The position numbers were made by a program, and so were the translations under genes. A stretch of DNA of 64,000 bases. Source: Mycolicibacterium chubuense NBB4 (GTDB taxonomy: Bacteria; Actinomycetota; Actinomycetes; Mycobacteriales; Mycobacteriaceae). Of this stretch, positions 34,381-45,754 are shown in pieces. The stretch is from contig NC_018027.1 of NCBI RefSeq assembly GCF_000266905.1, positions 1,054,001 to 1,118,000 on the forward strand. Direction: 5' to 3'. Under the pieces are notes generated by a model that did no database searches, had not been told where the DNA came from, and saw only the letters and a list, made by a program, of their open reading frames with translations. Numbering within the stretch: position 1 is the stretch's first letter; each line of letters begins with the position of its first letter.

Positions 34381-35529
34381 GTGATCACAACTCCGGACAT
34401 GCTGATGAACACGCCTACCGCGGTCGTCGACCTCGACGCCATCGCGCACAACGTCGTCACGCTGCGCGAACACGCCGGCTCGGCGGCGGTGATGGCTGTC
34501 GTGAAGGCCGACGGCTACGGCCACGGGGCGGCGGCGGTGGCTCGCGCCGCGCTGGCCGCCGGTGCGGCGGAACTGGGCGTCGCCACGGTCGACGAGGCCC
34601 TCGCGGTGCGCCGCGACGGCGTCACCGCGCCCGTGCTGGCGTGGCTGCATCCGCCCGGCACGGACTTCGCGCCCGCCCTGCTCGCCGACGTCGAGGTCGC
34701 CGTGTCGTCGTGCGCGCAGGTCGGCGATGTCCTCGACGCCGCCGCACGGACCGGCCGCACCGCGACCGTGACCGTCAAGGCCGACACCGGGCTCTCCCGC
34801 AACGGTGTCAGCCCGGCGGACTACCCGGCGGTCCTCGCGGCCCTGCAGCGCGCGGTGGCCGACGAGGCGGTGCGGGTGCGCGGCCTGATGTCCCACCTGG
34901 CGCACGGCGACGAACCCGGCCATCCCTTCAACGACGAGCAGGCCCGGCGGCTGACCGAGATGGCGGCCCTGGCGCGCTCGCGGGGGCTGACTTACGACGT
35001 TGTGCACCTGAGCAATTCGCCCGCAGCGCTGACGCGTCCCGATCTGGCGTTCGACATGGTGCGGCCGGGCATCGCGGTGTACGGCCTGAGCCCTATACCG
35101 GAGCGCGGAGACATGGGACTGCGGCCGGCGATGACGGTGCAATGCCCGGTCGTGATGGTGCGATCGATCCGCGCCGGGGACGGGGTGTCCTACGGGCATA
35201 CCTGGTCCGCGCCGCGCGACACCACGGTGGCGCTGATCCCGGCCGGGTATGCCGACGGCGTCTTCCGCCCGCTGAGCAACCGGATGGAGGTCATGATCAA
35301 CGGCCGCCGCTACCCGAACGTCGGACGGATCTGCATGGACCAGTTCGTCGTGGATCTGGGGCCGGGACCCGTCGACGTCGTCGAGGGCGACGAGGCGATC
35401 CTGTTCGGACCCGGCACCGCGGGCGAGCCGACGGCCCAGGACTGGGCGGATCTGCTGGGCACGATCAACTACGAGGTCGTGACGAGCCCGCGCGGACGGA
35501 TCGTGAGGACCTACCGGGGGTCGGTGTGA
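34381..35529 (+). CDS. alr: Alanine racemase
   Basis: 382-residue PLP enzyme interconverting L- and D-alanine for peptidoglycan. Lys42 in [11 protein letters not shown] binds PLP, and the second catalytic residue is the Tyr in [10 protein letters not shown] (near 273). [12 protein letters not shown] is also conserved. GTG 34381 lies 8 nt after a GACAAT -10-like sequence; an internal ATG at 34399 is an alternative start. The stop overlaps the next gene by 4 nt, starting a chain of overlapping genes down to the NTF2-like gene at 39162. Confidence 0.96.
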   Translation: MITTPDMLMNTPTAVVDLDAIAHNVVTLREHAGSAAVMAVVKADGYGHGAAAVARAALAAGAAELGVATVDEALAVRRDGVTAPVLAWLHPPGTDFAPALLADVEVAVSSCAQVGDVLDAAARTGRTATVTVKADTGLSRNGVSPADYPAVLAALQRAVADEAVRVRGLMSHLAHGDEPGHPFNDEQARRLTEMAALARSRGLTYDVVHLSNSPAALTRPDLAFDMVRPGIAVYGLSPIPERGDMGLRPAMTVQCPVVMVRSIRAGDGVSYGHTWSAPRDTTVALIPAGYADGVFRPLSNRMEVMINGRRYPNVGRICMDQFVVDLGPGPVDVVEGDEAILFGPGTAGEPTAQDWADLLGTINYEVVTSPRGRIVRTYRGSV

Positions 35530-36614
35530 GTAAACGGGGGCCGTGGCTGGCAGGCGCGGCGGGAGTCGCTGCCGTGGGTTCGGCGGCCGGTGTGTCGGCG
35601 GCCCGGGCGTTGCGCCGCCGGGTCACCAGCGAGGACCCGCACCGCGACGAGGACTTCGAACTGCTCGACGCCGACCGCAGCTCTGTGGTGACCACAGCGG
35701 ACGGCGTGCCGCTGGCGGTGCGCGAGGTCGGCCCCGAGAACGCTCCGCTGACGGTGGTGTTCGCGCACGGATTCTGCCTGCGGATGGGGTCCTTCCATTT
35801 CCAGCGCGCGCGACTCAGCGACCAGTGGGGCGCCCAGGTCCGGATGGTGTTCTACGACCAGCGGGGCCACGGCCAGTCGGGCGAGGCGCCGCCGGACACC
35901 TACACCGTCGAGCAACTCGGCCAGGATCTCGAGGCCGTGCTGGCGGTGGTGGCGCCGCGTGGGCCGGTGGTGCTGGTCGGCCACTCGATGGGCGGCATGA
36001 CGGTGCTCTCGCACGCCCGCCAGTACCCGCAGCGCTATCCCACCCGCGTCGTCGGGGCGGCGTTGATCGCCTCTGCGGCGGAAGGGGTTTCGCGGTCACC
36101 GCTGGGGGAGATCCTGAAGAACCCGGCGCTGGAGGCGGTGCGCTTCGCGGCGCGGTATGCGCCCAAGACCGTGCACCGGTCCCGCGGGGCGGCGCGGTCG
36201 GTGATCGGGCCGATCCTGCGCGCCGCGTCCTACGGTGACGCGGAGATCAGCCCGAGCGTCGTCGCGTTCTCGGAGAAGATGATGCACGACACCCCGATCA
36301 CGACGCTCGTCGAGTTCCTGCACGCCCTGGAGGTCCACGACGAGGCCGCCGGCCTGGAGACACTGAACAAGATCCCGACCCTGGTGGCGTGCGGTGACCG
36401 CGACCTGCTGACGCCGATGGAGCACTCGCAGGAGATGGCGCGCGCGCTGGCGAAGTCGGAGCTCGTGATCGTCGGCGGCGCAGGGCATCTGGTGCAGCTG
36501 GAACGGCCCGATGTCATCGACGACGCGCTGGTGCGGCTGGTGGAACGGGCGACGCCGTCGAAGCTGGTGGCGCTGACGCGACGGGTGCGGGAACGGGTGC
36601 GGTCGCATGGATGA
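35526..36614 (+). CDS. Alpha/beta hydrolase
   Basis: 362-residue alpha/beta hydrolase with an N-terminal hydrophobic segment (about 7-30) that may be a membrane anchor. Motifs: oxyanion strand [17 protein letters not shown], nucleophile elbow GHSMGG with Ser near 161, the acid strand [13 protein letters not shown] and the His in [10 protein letters not shown]. Start GTG overlaps the alr stop by 4 nt and its end overlaps tsaE by 8 nt, so it is embedded in the alr-tsa operon. Substrate unknown; esterase or lipase activity is likely. Confidence 0.88.
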   Translation: MSKRGPWLAGAAGVAAVGSAAGVSAARALRRRVTSEDPHRDEDFELLDADRSSVVTTADGVPLAVREVGPENAPLTVVFAHGFCLRMGSFHFQRARLSDQWGAQVRMVFYDQRGHGQSGEAPPDTYTVEQLGQDLEAVLAVVAPRGPVVLVGHSMGGMTVLSHARQYPQRYPTRVVGAALIASAAEGVSRSPLGEILKNPALEAVRFAARYAPKTVHRSRGAARSVIGPILRAASYGDAEISPSVVAFSEKMMHDTPITTLVEFLHALEVHDEAAGLETLNKIPTLVACGDRDLLTPMEHSQEMARALAKSELVIVGGAGHLVQLERPDVIDDALVRLVERATPSKLVALTRRVRERVRSHG

Positions 36615-37071
36615 CAGGTCGGGCACCGGAGTGTTGCTGACCGCCGAGGACACCATGGCGTTCGGGGCGACGCTGGGCCGCACGCTGCGCGCCGGTGACG
36701 TCGTCGTGCTGTCCGGACCGCTCGGCGCGGGAAAGACCGTGCTGGCGAAGGGGATCGCCGAAGCGATGGGCGTCGAGGGCCCGGTGATCTCGCCGACGTT
36801 CGTGCTGGCACGCGTGCACAAGGCGCGCCACGAGGGTGCGCCCGCCATGGTGCACGTCGACCTGTACCGGCTGCTCGACCAGACGTCGGTGGACCTGCTC
36901 GCGGAGCTCGATTCGCTGGATCTCGACACCGACCTCGACGACGCCGTCGTGGTGGTCGAGTGGGGTGAGGGTGTCGCGGAACGACTGTCGGACAGCCATC
37001 TCGACATCCGGCTCGAGCGTGCGTCCGACTCCGAGGTACGTACCGCCATCTGGCAGTGGAGCAGGCCGTGA
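36607..37071 (+). CDS. tsaE: tRNA t6A biosynthesis ATPase TsaE
   Basis: 154-residue P-loop ATPase needed for threonylcarbamoyl-adenosine (t6A37) formation in ANN-decoding tRNAs. It has LSGPLGAGKTVLAKGIAEAMG (Walker A near 40), PTFVLARVH, HVDLYRL and VVVVEWGEGV. The ATG lies inside the end of the preceding hydrolase gene and its stop overlaps tsaB by 4 nt. It works with TsaB and TsaD, encoded directly downstream. Confidence 0.95.
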   Translation: MDDRSGTGVLLTAEDTMAFGATLGRTLRAGDVVVLSGPLGAGKTVLAKGIAEAMGVEGPVISPTFVLARVHKARHEGAPAMVHVDLYRLLDQTSVDLLAELDSLDLDTDLDDAVVVVEWGEGVAERLSDSHLDIRLERASDSEVRTAIWQWSRP

Positions 37072-37697
37072 GCAGACTGGTCCTGGCGATCGACACCGCC
37101 ACCCCTGCCGTGACCGCCGGGGTGGTCCGGGTCGACGGCGACCGCATCGAGGTGCTGGCCGAGGAGGTCACCGTCGACGCGCGCGCCCACGCTGAACGGC
37201 TCACCCCCAACGTCGTCGCCGCGATGCGCGCCGCCGGAACGGAGATGAACCTCCTCGACGCGGTCGTCGTGGGGTGCGGCCCGGGACCGTTCACCGGGCT
37301 GCGGGTCGGCATGGCCACGGCGGCCTCCTTCGGCCATGCGCTCGGGATCCCGGTGCGCGGCGTCTGCAGTCTCGATGCGATCGCGGTCGGCACGACGGGC
37401 AACGTGCTCGTCGTCACGGATGCGCGGCGGCGCGAGGTGTACTGGGCGCGCTACCGGGACGGCGCACGCGTCGGCGGGCCCGCCGTGAATGCCGCGGCCG
37501 ACGTGCCGGCCGGCGCCGACGCGGTGGCGGGCTCGCCCGAGCATGCCGCGCTGTTCGACCTGCCGCGTCTGGCACCCGTGTATCCGAGTGCCGCGGGACT
37601 GGTTGGCGCGGTGGCTGATTGGGAGGGCGAGCCAGAACCCCTCATTCCGCTGTATCTGCGCAGGCCCGACGCGAAGCCGCAGGCGGTGGTGAGGTGA
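37068..37697 (+). CDS. tsaB: tRNA t6A biosynthesis protein TsaB
   Basis: 209-residue ASKHA-fold protein that dimerises with TsaD and supports t6A synthesis. It begins with VLAIDTATPAVTAGV and carries the family segment VVVGCGPGPFTGLRVGMATAASFGHALGIPVRGVCSLDAI. The GTG start overlaps the tsaE stop by 4 nt; an in-frame ATG four codons earlier is possible. TsaB lacks the metal-binding histidines of TsaD, as seen here. Confidence 0.94.
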   Translation: MSRLVLAIDTATPAVTAGVVRVDGDRIEVLAEEVTVDARAHAERLTPNVVAAMRAAGTEMNLLDAVVVGCGPGPFTGLRVGMATAASFGHALGIPVRGVCSLDAIAVGTTGNVLVVTDARRREVYWARYRDGARVGGPAVNAAADVPAGADAVAGSPEHAALFDLPRLAPVYPSAAGLVGAVADWEGEPEPLIPLYLRRPDAKPQAVVR

Positions 37698-38146
37698 ACG
37701 TCGAGTACGGGCCTCTGGCCGGAGGCGATGCGGCGCGGTGCGCGGAACTCGAGGCTCAGCTGTTCGACGGTGACGACCCCTGGCCGGAGCGGGCGTTTCT
37801 GGCCGAGCTGGCCGCCAAGCACAACTACTACGCGGCGGCGCGGGTCGACGACAAGGTCGTGGGCTACGCGGGCATCGCGCGGCTGGGCCGGGTGAAGCCG
37901 TACGAGTACGAGGTGCACACGATCGGGGTGGATCCCGCCTATCAAGGGCACGGCATCGGCAGGCAGCTGCTGCATCGGCTGTTCGAGTTCGCCGAGGGTG
38001 GAACGATTTTCCTCGAGGTGAGGACCGATAACGCAGCCGCGATCGCACTCTACGAGAGCGAGGGCTTCGAGCGGATCGGCTTCCGCAAGCGCTACTACCG
38101 GGTCAGCGGCGCGGACGCCTACACGATGAAACGGGAGCGGCGATGA
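37694..38146 (+). CDS. rimI: Ribosomal-protein-S18-type N-acetyltransferase RimI
   Basis: 150-residue GNAT acetyltransferase. The acetyl-CoA loop reads [19 protein letters not shown] (near 80-98), with [18 protein letters not shown] and the [20 protein letters not shown]-terminus typical of RimI. The GTG start overlaps tsaB and the stop overlaps tsaD (ATGA). RimI acetylates N-termini of ribosomal protein S18 and other proteins; its placement between tsaB and tsaD is conserved in mycobacteria. Confidence 0.93.
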   Translation: MNVEYGPLAGGDAARCAELEAQLFDGDDPWPERAFLAELAAKHNYYAAARVDDKVVGYAGIARLGRVKPYEYEVHTIGVDPAYQGHGIGRQLLHRLFEFAEGGTIFLEVRTDNAAAIALYESEGFERIGFRKRYYRVSGADAYTMKRERR

Positions 38147-39165
38147 TCATCCTGGCCATCGAGAGTTCCTGCGACGAAACCGGAGTCGGCATCGCCGAAC
38201 TCGGTGACGACGGGACCGTCACACTGCTCGCCGACGAAGTCGCCTCCAGCGTCGACGAGCACGCCCGGTTCGGCGGTGTGGTGCCCGAGATCGCGTCGCG
38301 GGCGCACCTGGAGGCGCTCGGCCCCACGATGCGCCGCGCGCTGGAGGCGGCGGGCATCGACCGGCCCGACGTCGTCGCGGCGACGATCGGACCGGGCCTG
38401 GCCGGGGCGCTGCTCGTGGGAGTGGCTGCGGCCAAGGCATATTCGGCGGCATGGCAGGTGCCGTTCTACGCCGTCAACCACCTCGGCGGGCACCTGGCCG
38501 CCGACGTCTACGACCACGGTCCGCTGCCGGAGAGCGTCGGGCTGCTGGTGTCGGGAGGCCACACCAACCTGCTGCACGTCCGCTCGCTGGGGGAGCCGAT
38601 CGTCGAGTTGGGTTCGACCGTCGACGATGCCGCCGGTGAGGCCTACGACAAGATCGCGCGGCTGCTGGGGCTGGGGTATCCCGGGGGCAGGGTGCTCGAC
38701 GAGCTGGCCCGCGAGGGCGATCGGGATGCGATCGTGTTCCCCCGCGGGATGACCGGGCCCCGCGACGACCGGTACGCGTTCAGCTTCTCGGGCCTGAAGA
38801 CCGCGGTGGCACGCTACGTCGAGAGCCACCCGGAGGCGTCGCAGGCCGACGTGGCGGCCGGTTTCCAGGAGGCGGTCGCCGACGTGCTGACTGCGAAGGC
38901 GTTGCGGGCGGCTAGCGGTCTGGGAGTGTCCACGTTGTTGATCGCAGGAGGCGTCGCGGCGAACTCGCGTCTGCGCGAACTGGCCGAAGAGCGTTGTACT
39001 GCAGCGGGTGTGAGGTTGCGGGTGCCGCGGCCACGGTTGTGCACCGACAACGGTGCGATGATCGCGTCGTTCGCGGCCCATCTGATCGCCGCCGGGGCGT
39101 CGCCGTCGCCGCTGGATGCCGCCAGCGACCCGGGCCTGCCGGTGGTGCAGGGGCAGGTCGCGTGA
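38143..39165 (+). CDS. tsaD: tRNA N6-adenosine threonylcarbamoyltransferase TsaD
   Basis: 340-residue metalloenzyme that transfers the threonylcarbamoyl group to A37 of tRNA. N-terminal [17 protein letters not shown], the metal-binding histidine pair in NHLGGHLAA (near 112-116), [13 protein letters not shown] and the C-terminal [12 protein letters not shown] with the third metal ligand region are all present. The ATG overlaps the rimI stop. The stop overlaps a small NTF2-like gene, the last of this overlapping chain. Confidence 0.96.
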   Translation: MIILAIESSCDETGVGIAELGDDGTVTLLADEVASSVDEHARFGGVVPEIASRAHLEALGPTMRRALEAAGIDRPDVVAATIGPGLAGALLVGVAAAKAYSAAWQVPFYAVNHLGGHLAADVYDHGPLPESVGLLVSGGHTNLLHVRSLGEPIVELGSTVDDAAGEAYDKIARLLGLGYPGGRVLDELAREGDRDAIVFPRGMTGPRDDRYAFSFSGLKTAVARYVESHPEASQADVAAGFQEAVADVLTAKALRAASGLGVSTLLIAGGVAANSRLRELAEERCTAAGVRLRVPRPRLCTDNGAMIASFAAHLIAAGASPSPLDAASDPGLPVVQGQVA

Positions 39166-39611
39166 TTTCGGGGGATGAGCCGGCCGACAAGCTGGCCGTC
39201 ACCGAATTGCTCTACCGCTACGCCGAGCTGATCGACCAGGGGGACTTCGACGGTGTCGGCCGGCTGCTGGGCCGGGGCAACTTCATGGGTGTCGAGGGCG
39301 CAGAGGCGATCGCCAAGCTGTTCGCCTCCACCACGCGCCGGTTCCCCGAGCACGGCAACACGCCGCGCACGCGGCACCTGGTGCTCAACCCGATCGTCGA
39401 CGTCGCCGGGGACACGGCCGCCGCACGCTCGACGTTCTGCGTCGTGCAGAACACCGACAGCGTGGCACTGCAGCCGATTGTCGTCGGGCGGTATGCCGAT
39501 TCGTTCGCGCGTGACGACAGCGGCTGGTACTTCACCGAGCGCCTCGTCGACGTGGAGATGGTCGGCGACGTGTCCGACCACCTGATGATGGACCCTCGCC
39601 GAATCGGCTGA
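39162..39611 (+). CDS. NTF2/SnoaL-like protein
   Basis: 149-residue SnoaL-like fold protein: an N-terminal helix with [22 protein letters not shown], followed by the cavity sheet ([40 protein letters not shown]) and [21 protein letters not shown]. Family members include aromatic-ring dioxygenase small subunits and ketosteroid-isomerase-like proteins. The GTG start overlaps tsaD by 4 nt, so it is translationally coupled. A degraded second copy lies 1.4 kb downstream. Confidence 0.85.
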   Translation: MISGDEPADKLAVTELLYRYAELIDQGDFDGVGRLLGRGNFMGVEGAEAIAKLFASTTRRFPEHGNTPRTRHLVLNPIVDVAGDTAAARSTFCVVQNTDSVALQPIVVGRYADSFARDDSGWYFTERLVDVEMVGDVSDHLMMDPRRIG

Positions 39612-39936
39612 TAGGGCGGGGGTCGCCGCCGTAGTCGTTGTTTCGGCTCCGCGGCCCACATGCTCAGCCGACCGCGCCAGGGCGGCGTCGAGGTCGGCGC
39701 GCAACTGCTCACGGTCGAGTAGGGACGAGTTGCGAGTTGCCCTGCCGGAACGGCAAGTAGGCGCGGGACTGCCTCTTGGTCATCGGTTGATGCAATCAAC
39801 CGAGACGCGATGCCTGTAGTGGACGGGGGCAGCGAAAGGCAGGGAACGCGCTGACCCATCGTTGTGACGGTGCCTCCCGCGCGCCGAGGTGCAGTAGTGC
39901 AGTAGTCGTTCTGATCGATCACGAGAGGGGAGTCTC
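39612..39936. other. Intergenic region with one perfect hairpin
   Basis: About 325 nt without a convincing gene. The notable element is CGGTTGAT-GCA-ATCAACCG at 39784-39802, a perfect 8-bp stem with a 3-nt loop. A GTGCAGTA motif is doubled near 39888-39902. Confidence 0.5.
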
Positions 39937-40398
39937 ATGCTCAAGAAACTGTTCATCACCGCTGCCGCAACGGCAGCCGTGTCTGTTCCACTCGCCGGAA
40001 CGGCATGGGCGACACCGTCCGACACACCGAACAACCCCCCGGGTCACCCACAGTCGACGAACACGAAGCCGGGTATCCCAGGCGAGGCCGGAGCTACTCT
40101 CGACGCCATATCTGCCGCCAACCCCACCCAACCGAATCTGAACACGAACGGGACGGGTAATCCGATCTCTCCGGGACAGGTATTCAACGCGGCCAAGGAT
40201 CAGTACCCGGGCGTCAACACTCCCACTGCAGTTGAGGCTTACGTGGATAACGCGTACAGCGCCTATCTGGGTGTCCAGGGTTCGAACTTCGCAGCAGACG
40301 GACTTCCTCCGGGGTTAACCGTGAAGAGTTTCACACCTGGGTGCAAGTCCGGCAATACGGCAGCGTCGGGCCCCGTCGGGCCAGGGGTCTGCAACTGA
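39937..40398 (+). CDS. Small secreted protein of unknown function
   Basis: 153-residue protein with a clear signal peptide (MLKKLFITAAATAAVSVPLA, cleavage after AWA near 26). The mature part is Asn/Pro/Gly-rich at its N-terminus and has two cysteines near the C-terminus, a likely disulfide. GAGAGGGG precedes the ATG. I recognise no domain. A strong 12-bp inverted repeat just after the stop probably ends the transcript. Confidence 0.75.
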   Translation: MLKKLFITAAATAAVSVPLAGTAWATPSDTPNNPPGHPQSTNTKPGIPGEAGATLDAISAANPTQPNLNTNGTGNPISPGQVFNAAKDQYPGVNTPTAVEAYVDNAYSAYLGVQGSNFAADGLPPGLTVKSFTPGCKSGNTAASGPVGPGVCN

Positions 40399-40408
40399 AA
40401 AGCGCGGT

Positions 40409-40454
40409 GCGTTCACCGCCCGCATCCTGTTGTCGGGGTGCCGGCGGTGAACGC
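40409..40454 (+). terminator. Hairpin after secreted-protein gene
   Basis: GCGTTCACCGCC (40409-40420) pairs perfectly with GGCGGTGAACGC (40443-40454), 22-nt loop. No U-tract. Confidence 0.6.
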
Positions 40455-40994
40455 CGTTCTGCGCAGTGGGGTGTGCCCCCCCGCAAATAGCCATCCTCGA
40501 TGCGGATTCGGTTTCACGACGACATGTCCGAAACGACATGTCGCTCTCGGTAATAGGATGTCGCGGAGAAGTGCCGGTGCTCGCTAGCCGAGCACCACGC
40601 CGCACTAGTGGGGCGCACTCGGGTTCACGATCACCGGGAAGCGAAAGCTGCATCGGCCGGGGCGTCTGTAGTGCTAGCGCTCATCAGCGACTGGTTGTAG
40701 GCGCTGCCCACGCGCAGCTTGCGATGCTCGGCCCAGCCCAACGTATCAGCAGGACGTGCGACGGGTCGGCCGGATTGTCCTCAAACTGGGCGACAAGATC
40801 CACCAGCATGTCGAGTGAGTCGGCGAGGGTGCCGTCGCCGATCTTGTGCTGTCGGTGTCGACCAGACCGGTGCACGGTGCCACTGCCGGGCCGACTGGTG
40901 CGGTCTGGTTGACGAACGCGGCGTTGACTCCGCGCCATACTCTGGTCAGTTGGGTGGCGGGTGCCGTCTTGGGCTACTACTCGTCCGTGATGCG
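40455..40994. other. Non-coding or degraded region
   Basis: About 540 nt with no convincing gene. A short minus-strand frame (40684-40938) ends in a protein-like stretch (TLADSLDMLVDLVAQFEDNPADPSHVLLIRWAG) that may be the relic of a lost gene, but it lacks a plausible start and its N-terminal part is not protein-like. Confidence 0.4.
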
Positions 40995-41329
40995 AACGCC
41001 GAGCTGATCGACGAGGGCGACTTCGACGGTGTCGGCCGGCTGCTGGGCCGGGGCAACTTCATGGGAGCACGGCAACACGCCCCGCACGCGGCACCTGGTG
41101 CTCAACCCGATTGTCGACGTCACCGGGGGCACGGCCGTCGCGCGCTCGACGTTCGGCGTCGTGCAGAACACCGACAAGGTGGCACTGCAGCCGATTGTCG
41201 TTGGGCGATATGTCGATTCGTTCGCGCGACGACAACGGCTGGTACTTCACCGAGCGCCTCGTCGATGTGGAGATGGTCGGCGACGTGTCCGAGTACCTGA
41301 TGATGGACCCTCGCCGGCTCGGCCAATAG
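40995..41329 (+). pseudogene. Degenerate duplicate of the NTF2-like gene
   Basis: Nearly identical at nucleotide level to the gene at 39162-39611, starting from GCCGAGCTGATCGA. It is broken by a deletion of about 59 nt (corresponding to 39290-39348 of the intact copy) and by a 2-nt deletion near 41228. As a result its protein reads in three successive frames. The upstream 60 nt of the gene and the start codon are missing. This is a recent local duplication followed by decay. Confidence 0.85.
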
Positions 41330-41458
41330 GGGGCGCGCCGGCCTGCAGGTCCCTGGTGGCAGAGAGGTTGCCCGCCCGGACGGACGTTCGCCGCCTTCCC
41401 CCGAGCCTTGGCTCGACGTATCGTCGAAAAGAGGGATTTGCAGCAAGAGGGGCGAACG

Positions 41459-41707
41459 ATGATCAAGAGGATCATTGCCGCAACCGCTATCACCGGTGCC
41501 CTCGGTGCCGGCGTCCTCGGACTAGGAGCGGGTAGCGCGCAGGCCGACGATTGGGGGCCGTGGGGCCCATGGGTTCCCTGGGTGCCGCGTGTGGGCGATT
41601 GGGTTGACTGGAACCCGGTCCCGCCGGGTCAGATCAAGAACGCATGGTGTCCCTGGGACCCGCCCGGTCACTGGGCGGGCGGTCCACACGGAGTGCCCTG
41701 TACCTAG
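41459..41707 (+). CDS. Small Trp/Pro-rich secreted protein
   Basis: 82-residue protein with a signal peptide (MIKRIIAATAITGALGAG, cleavage after AQA near 31). The mature 50 residues are exceptionally rich in Trp, Pro and Gly (WGPWGPWVPWVPRVGDW) with two cysteines. AAGAGGGG precedes the ATG. Function unknown. A similar architecture appears in the gene at 46435. Confidence 0.72.
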   Translation: MIKRIIAATAITGALGAGVLGLGAGSAQADDWGPWGPWVPWVPRVGDWVDWNPVPPGQIKNAWCPWDPPGHWAGGPHGVPCT

Positions 41708-41931
41708 GGCTCACCCGGGTGATGGCACCGAGCGTGACCACTGAGTTGCAGAAGCGCTTAGGACGACTGGTCGCGGCCAAGGCGACGGCGCAGCGCTCGC
41801 ACCAGGCTGATGTCCCGGTCGACAACTCTTTTCCGTCTTCCGGCATCGGCTGGGGAGCCGGGCATTGTGCCGACTCGGCCGGTGGTCGGCACATGTCCGG
41901 ACCACCCGACGATGGACCCGTGTCGGTACGA

Positions 41932-43458
41932 CTAGAACGGCGGATCGCTGCCGCGGTCGCTGTGTTCGGCGTTGAGTTTGCGTTCGGCATTGATGGCGCG
42001 GCTGCGGTTGGCTGCGCGAGTGCGGCGGCGTCGGGGCATCATCGCTGTGCGTCCGTCGCGGGTTTGGGGTGTGGGTGGTTCGCCGAACCAGAGTGTGGCG
42101 GTGGGTCGGCACAGGGACGGAAACAGCAGGCGACTGCCCGGATAAGTGGTGTAGGTGTGGCCGGTCGGGCTGGTCCAGATGACGGTGCCGTCGGGGAGTT
42201 GTCGGTCGCGCCAGCCGTCGGGTCCGCCCCAGAAAGTTTTGACCAAGTGGTGAAAACGGCACAGGCACTTGAGGTTTGATGCATGTGTGGGCCCTACCGG
42301 ATATGGCACGGTGTGGTCGATGTCGGCGTCGGTGGCCGGTTTGTCGCAGAAGGGGAAGCGGCAGGTCAGGTCTCGGCAGCGGATGAACTCCGCGAGCGCG
42401 GTCGACGGGGTGTAGCGCTCTTCGGCAGGGGAGTCGCCGGGGTGGCGGACGTAGCGCAGCCGGGCCCCCTCGACCAGCGCGCCCAGCAGGGCTGGGGGCA
42501 TTACTCCGGCGCCGAAGGCGAATGCCGGTTTGGCCCGCTTGGCCGGCTTCGCAGGCTCCGTCTCGCTCTGCTCCACGGTCTCGGTGGCCGGCTCGTGATC
42601 GGCGGCCGGTTCGACCGTCTCGGTGGGTTCTTCGGTGGTTTCGGCGTCGGCGATGAGGTAGATGGTTGTGTTGCGGGTAGGGGTCTCGCGGCCTGCGGCA
42701 TCGCAGTCATCGTGTCCGCATCGGCAGGCCAGTGTTTCGAGGCCGGCGCCGATGGCGCCGAAGGCGTCGCAGAGGCGTTCGGCGTGGCTGCGCGGATCGG
42801 CCGCACAGACGCTGTCGGCGACGCGGTTCACACGGTCGCAGACAGCGGCGGCGTCGGGTGAGTACAGCCGGGCCCACAAGCTGGTGTAGCCGGGCTCGTC
42901 GGTTGGTGAGCCGAACTCCACGGCGCGGTCGGCGGTGCCGGGTCGAGGCTGGCGCAGCGCCGCCGGGTCGTGGGCGATCACGGTGGCGTCGATGGCGGCC
43001 TCGAGCTTCTTCTCCGACAGCGCGCCCCAGCGGCTGACCTGACCGGCCAGCTCGGCGTCGACGGCGGCCATCAGCTGGGGATCGGTGATCAGCCAGGTCC
43101 GCCACACGATCTTGCGGACCAGCAGGTCGCTGATCAGCCCGGCCTCGAACACCGCCGCGACCTTGGGCAGCCGGTCGCGCAGCGCCACCCCGCGGTGGGT
43201 TTGGTGCAGCGCCAGGCCCTGGGTGAGCTGCAACGCGGCAGCCAATTCGGCGGCCACGGCGGCCTCAGGATCGACCCACCACAGCTCACGCTCCTCCGCC
43301 GAGTCGCTGGTGCGGCGGGCGAAGATCTCGGCCATCACCGCCAGCTTGCGCGCGCACGCCGCATTCTCCGCCCGCGCCCAGCCCCGCGCCGCGTCGACGA
43401 GCTCGCCCGCGTTGAGCGCACCGAGGTCGGCGACCTCCGGCGGAAATATATCGAACAT
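41932..43458 (-). CDS. HNH endonuclease-domain protein, DUF222/13E12 repeat family
   Basis: 508-residue protein of the mycobacterial 13E12 family: a long N-terminal DUF222 helical region (about 1-250), an acidic Glu/Thr/Pro linker (about 275-315), and a C-terminal HNH nuclease motif (CRDLTCRFPFCDKPATDADIDHTVPYP with LCRFHHLVKT, about 360-410). The cysteine pairs probably bind zinc. ATG 43458 lies inside a perfect LexA SOS box, and the longer in-frame extension upstream would read through the operator, so 43458 is chosen. Probably DNA-damage inducible. The DNA target is unknown. Confidence 0.88.
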   Translation of the reverse strand: MFDIFPPEVADLGALNAGELVDAARGWARAENAACARKLAVMAEIFARRTSDSAEERELWWVDPEAAVAAELAAALQLTQGLALHQTHRGVALRDRLPKVAAVFEAGLISDLLVRKIVWRTWLITDPQLMAAVDAELAGQVSRWGALSEKKLEAAIDATVIAHDPAALRQPRPGTADRAVEFGSPTDEPGYTSLWARLYSPDAAAVCDRVNRVADSVCAADPRSHAERLCDAFGAIGAGLETLACRCGHDDCDAAGRETPTRNTTIYLIADAETTEEPTETVEPAADHEPATETVEQSETEPAKPAKRAKPAFAFGAGVMPPALLGALVEGARLRYVRHPGDSPAEERYTPSTALAEFIRCRDLTCRFPFCDKPATDADIDHTVPYPVGPTHASNLKCLCRFHHLVKTFWGGPDGWRDRQLPDGTVIWTSPTGHTYTTYPGSRLLFPSLCRPTATLWFGEPPTPQTRDGRTAMMPRRRRTRAANRSRAINAERKLNAEHSDRGSDPPF

Positions 43459-43466
43459 GTGTTCGA
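43451..43466. promoter_or_regulatory. LexA SOS box
   Basis: TCGAACATGTGTTCGA matches the mycobacterial SOS consensus TCGAAC-N4-GTTCGA exactly and overlaps the start codon of the HNH gene, consistent with LexA repression of a leaderless promoter. Confidence 0.85.
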
Positions 43467-43549
43467 GCTTAGCCGAGCCCACCGACAAATGGACGCCGGA
43501 CGAGCGCGGCGGAGCTTTCGCTGACGGCGGACGTACAGGCACCACCCTT

Positions 43550-43581
43550 GAGTGCTAGCACTCTCCTGTATAGAGTGCTAG
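43550..43581. promoter_or_regulatory. CIRCE operator (HrcA) upstream of groES
   Basis: CTAGCACTC-N9-GAGTGCTAG (43555-43581) fits the CIRCE element bound by HrcA. An extra half-site creates a second palindrome GAGTGCTAGCACTC (43550-43563) overlapping it. Heat-shock control of groES-groEL1. Confidence 0.9.
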
Positions 43582-43689
43582 GTGGCAGTCGGGCCATCCC
43601 CGTGTCGACACCCGCGACGACGGCGCGAGGACGGATACCGGCCGCCGAACGCACACACCTACTCAGTGAAAAGTGAAGGGGCTCCAATC

Positions 43690-45707
<2,018 letters not shown>

Positions 45708-45722
45708 TCACACCCACGAAGG

Positions 45723-45754
45723 CACCCCCGGTCCGCTGAGGCCGGGGGTGTTTT
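45723..45754 (+). terminator. Intrinsic terminator after groEL1
   Basis: CACCCCCGG (45723-45731) pairs with CCGGGGGTG (45742-45750) and is followed by TTTT. It is one of the few hairpins here with a T-run, and it overlaps the 5-prime end of the cupin frame. Confidence 0.85.

Noticed and set aside
32695-35199. Long open frame of over 800 codons on the minus strand
   Set aside because: It lies antisense to nnrD, gadB and alr, which have full family motifs; its protein is His/Arg/Val-rich low-complexity typical of high-GC shadows.
40455-40994. Insertion-sequence remnant in the islet
   Set aside because: No terminal inverted repeats, target duplication or transposase motif could be identified.
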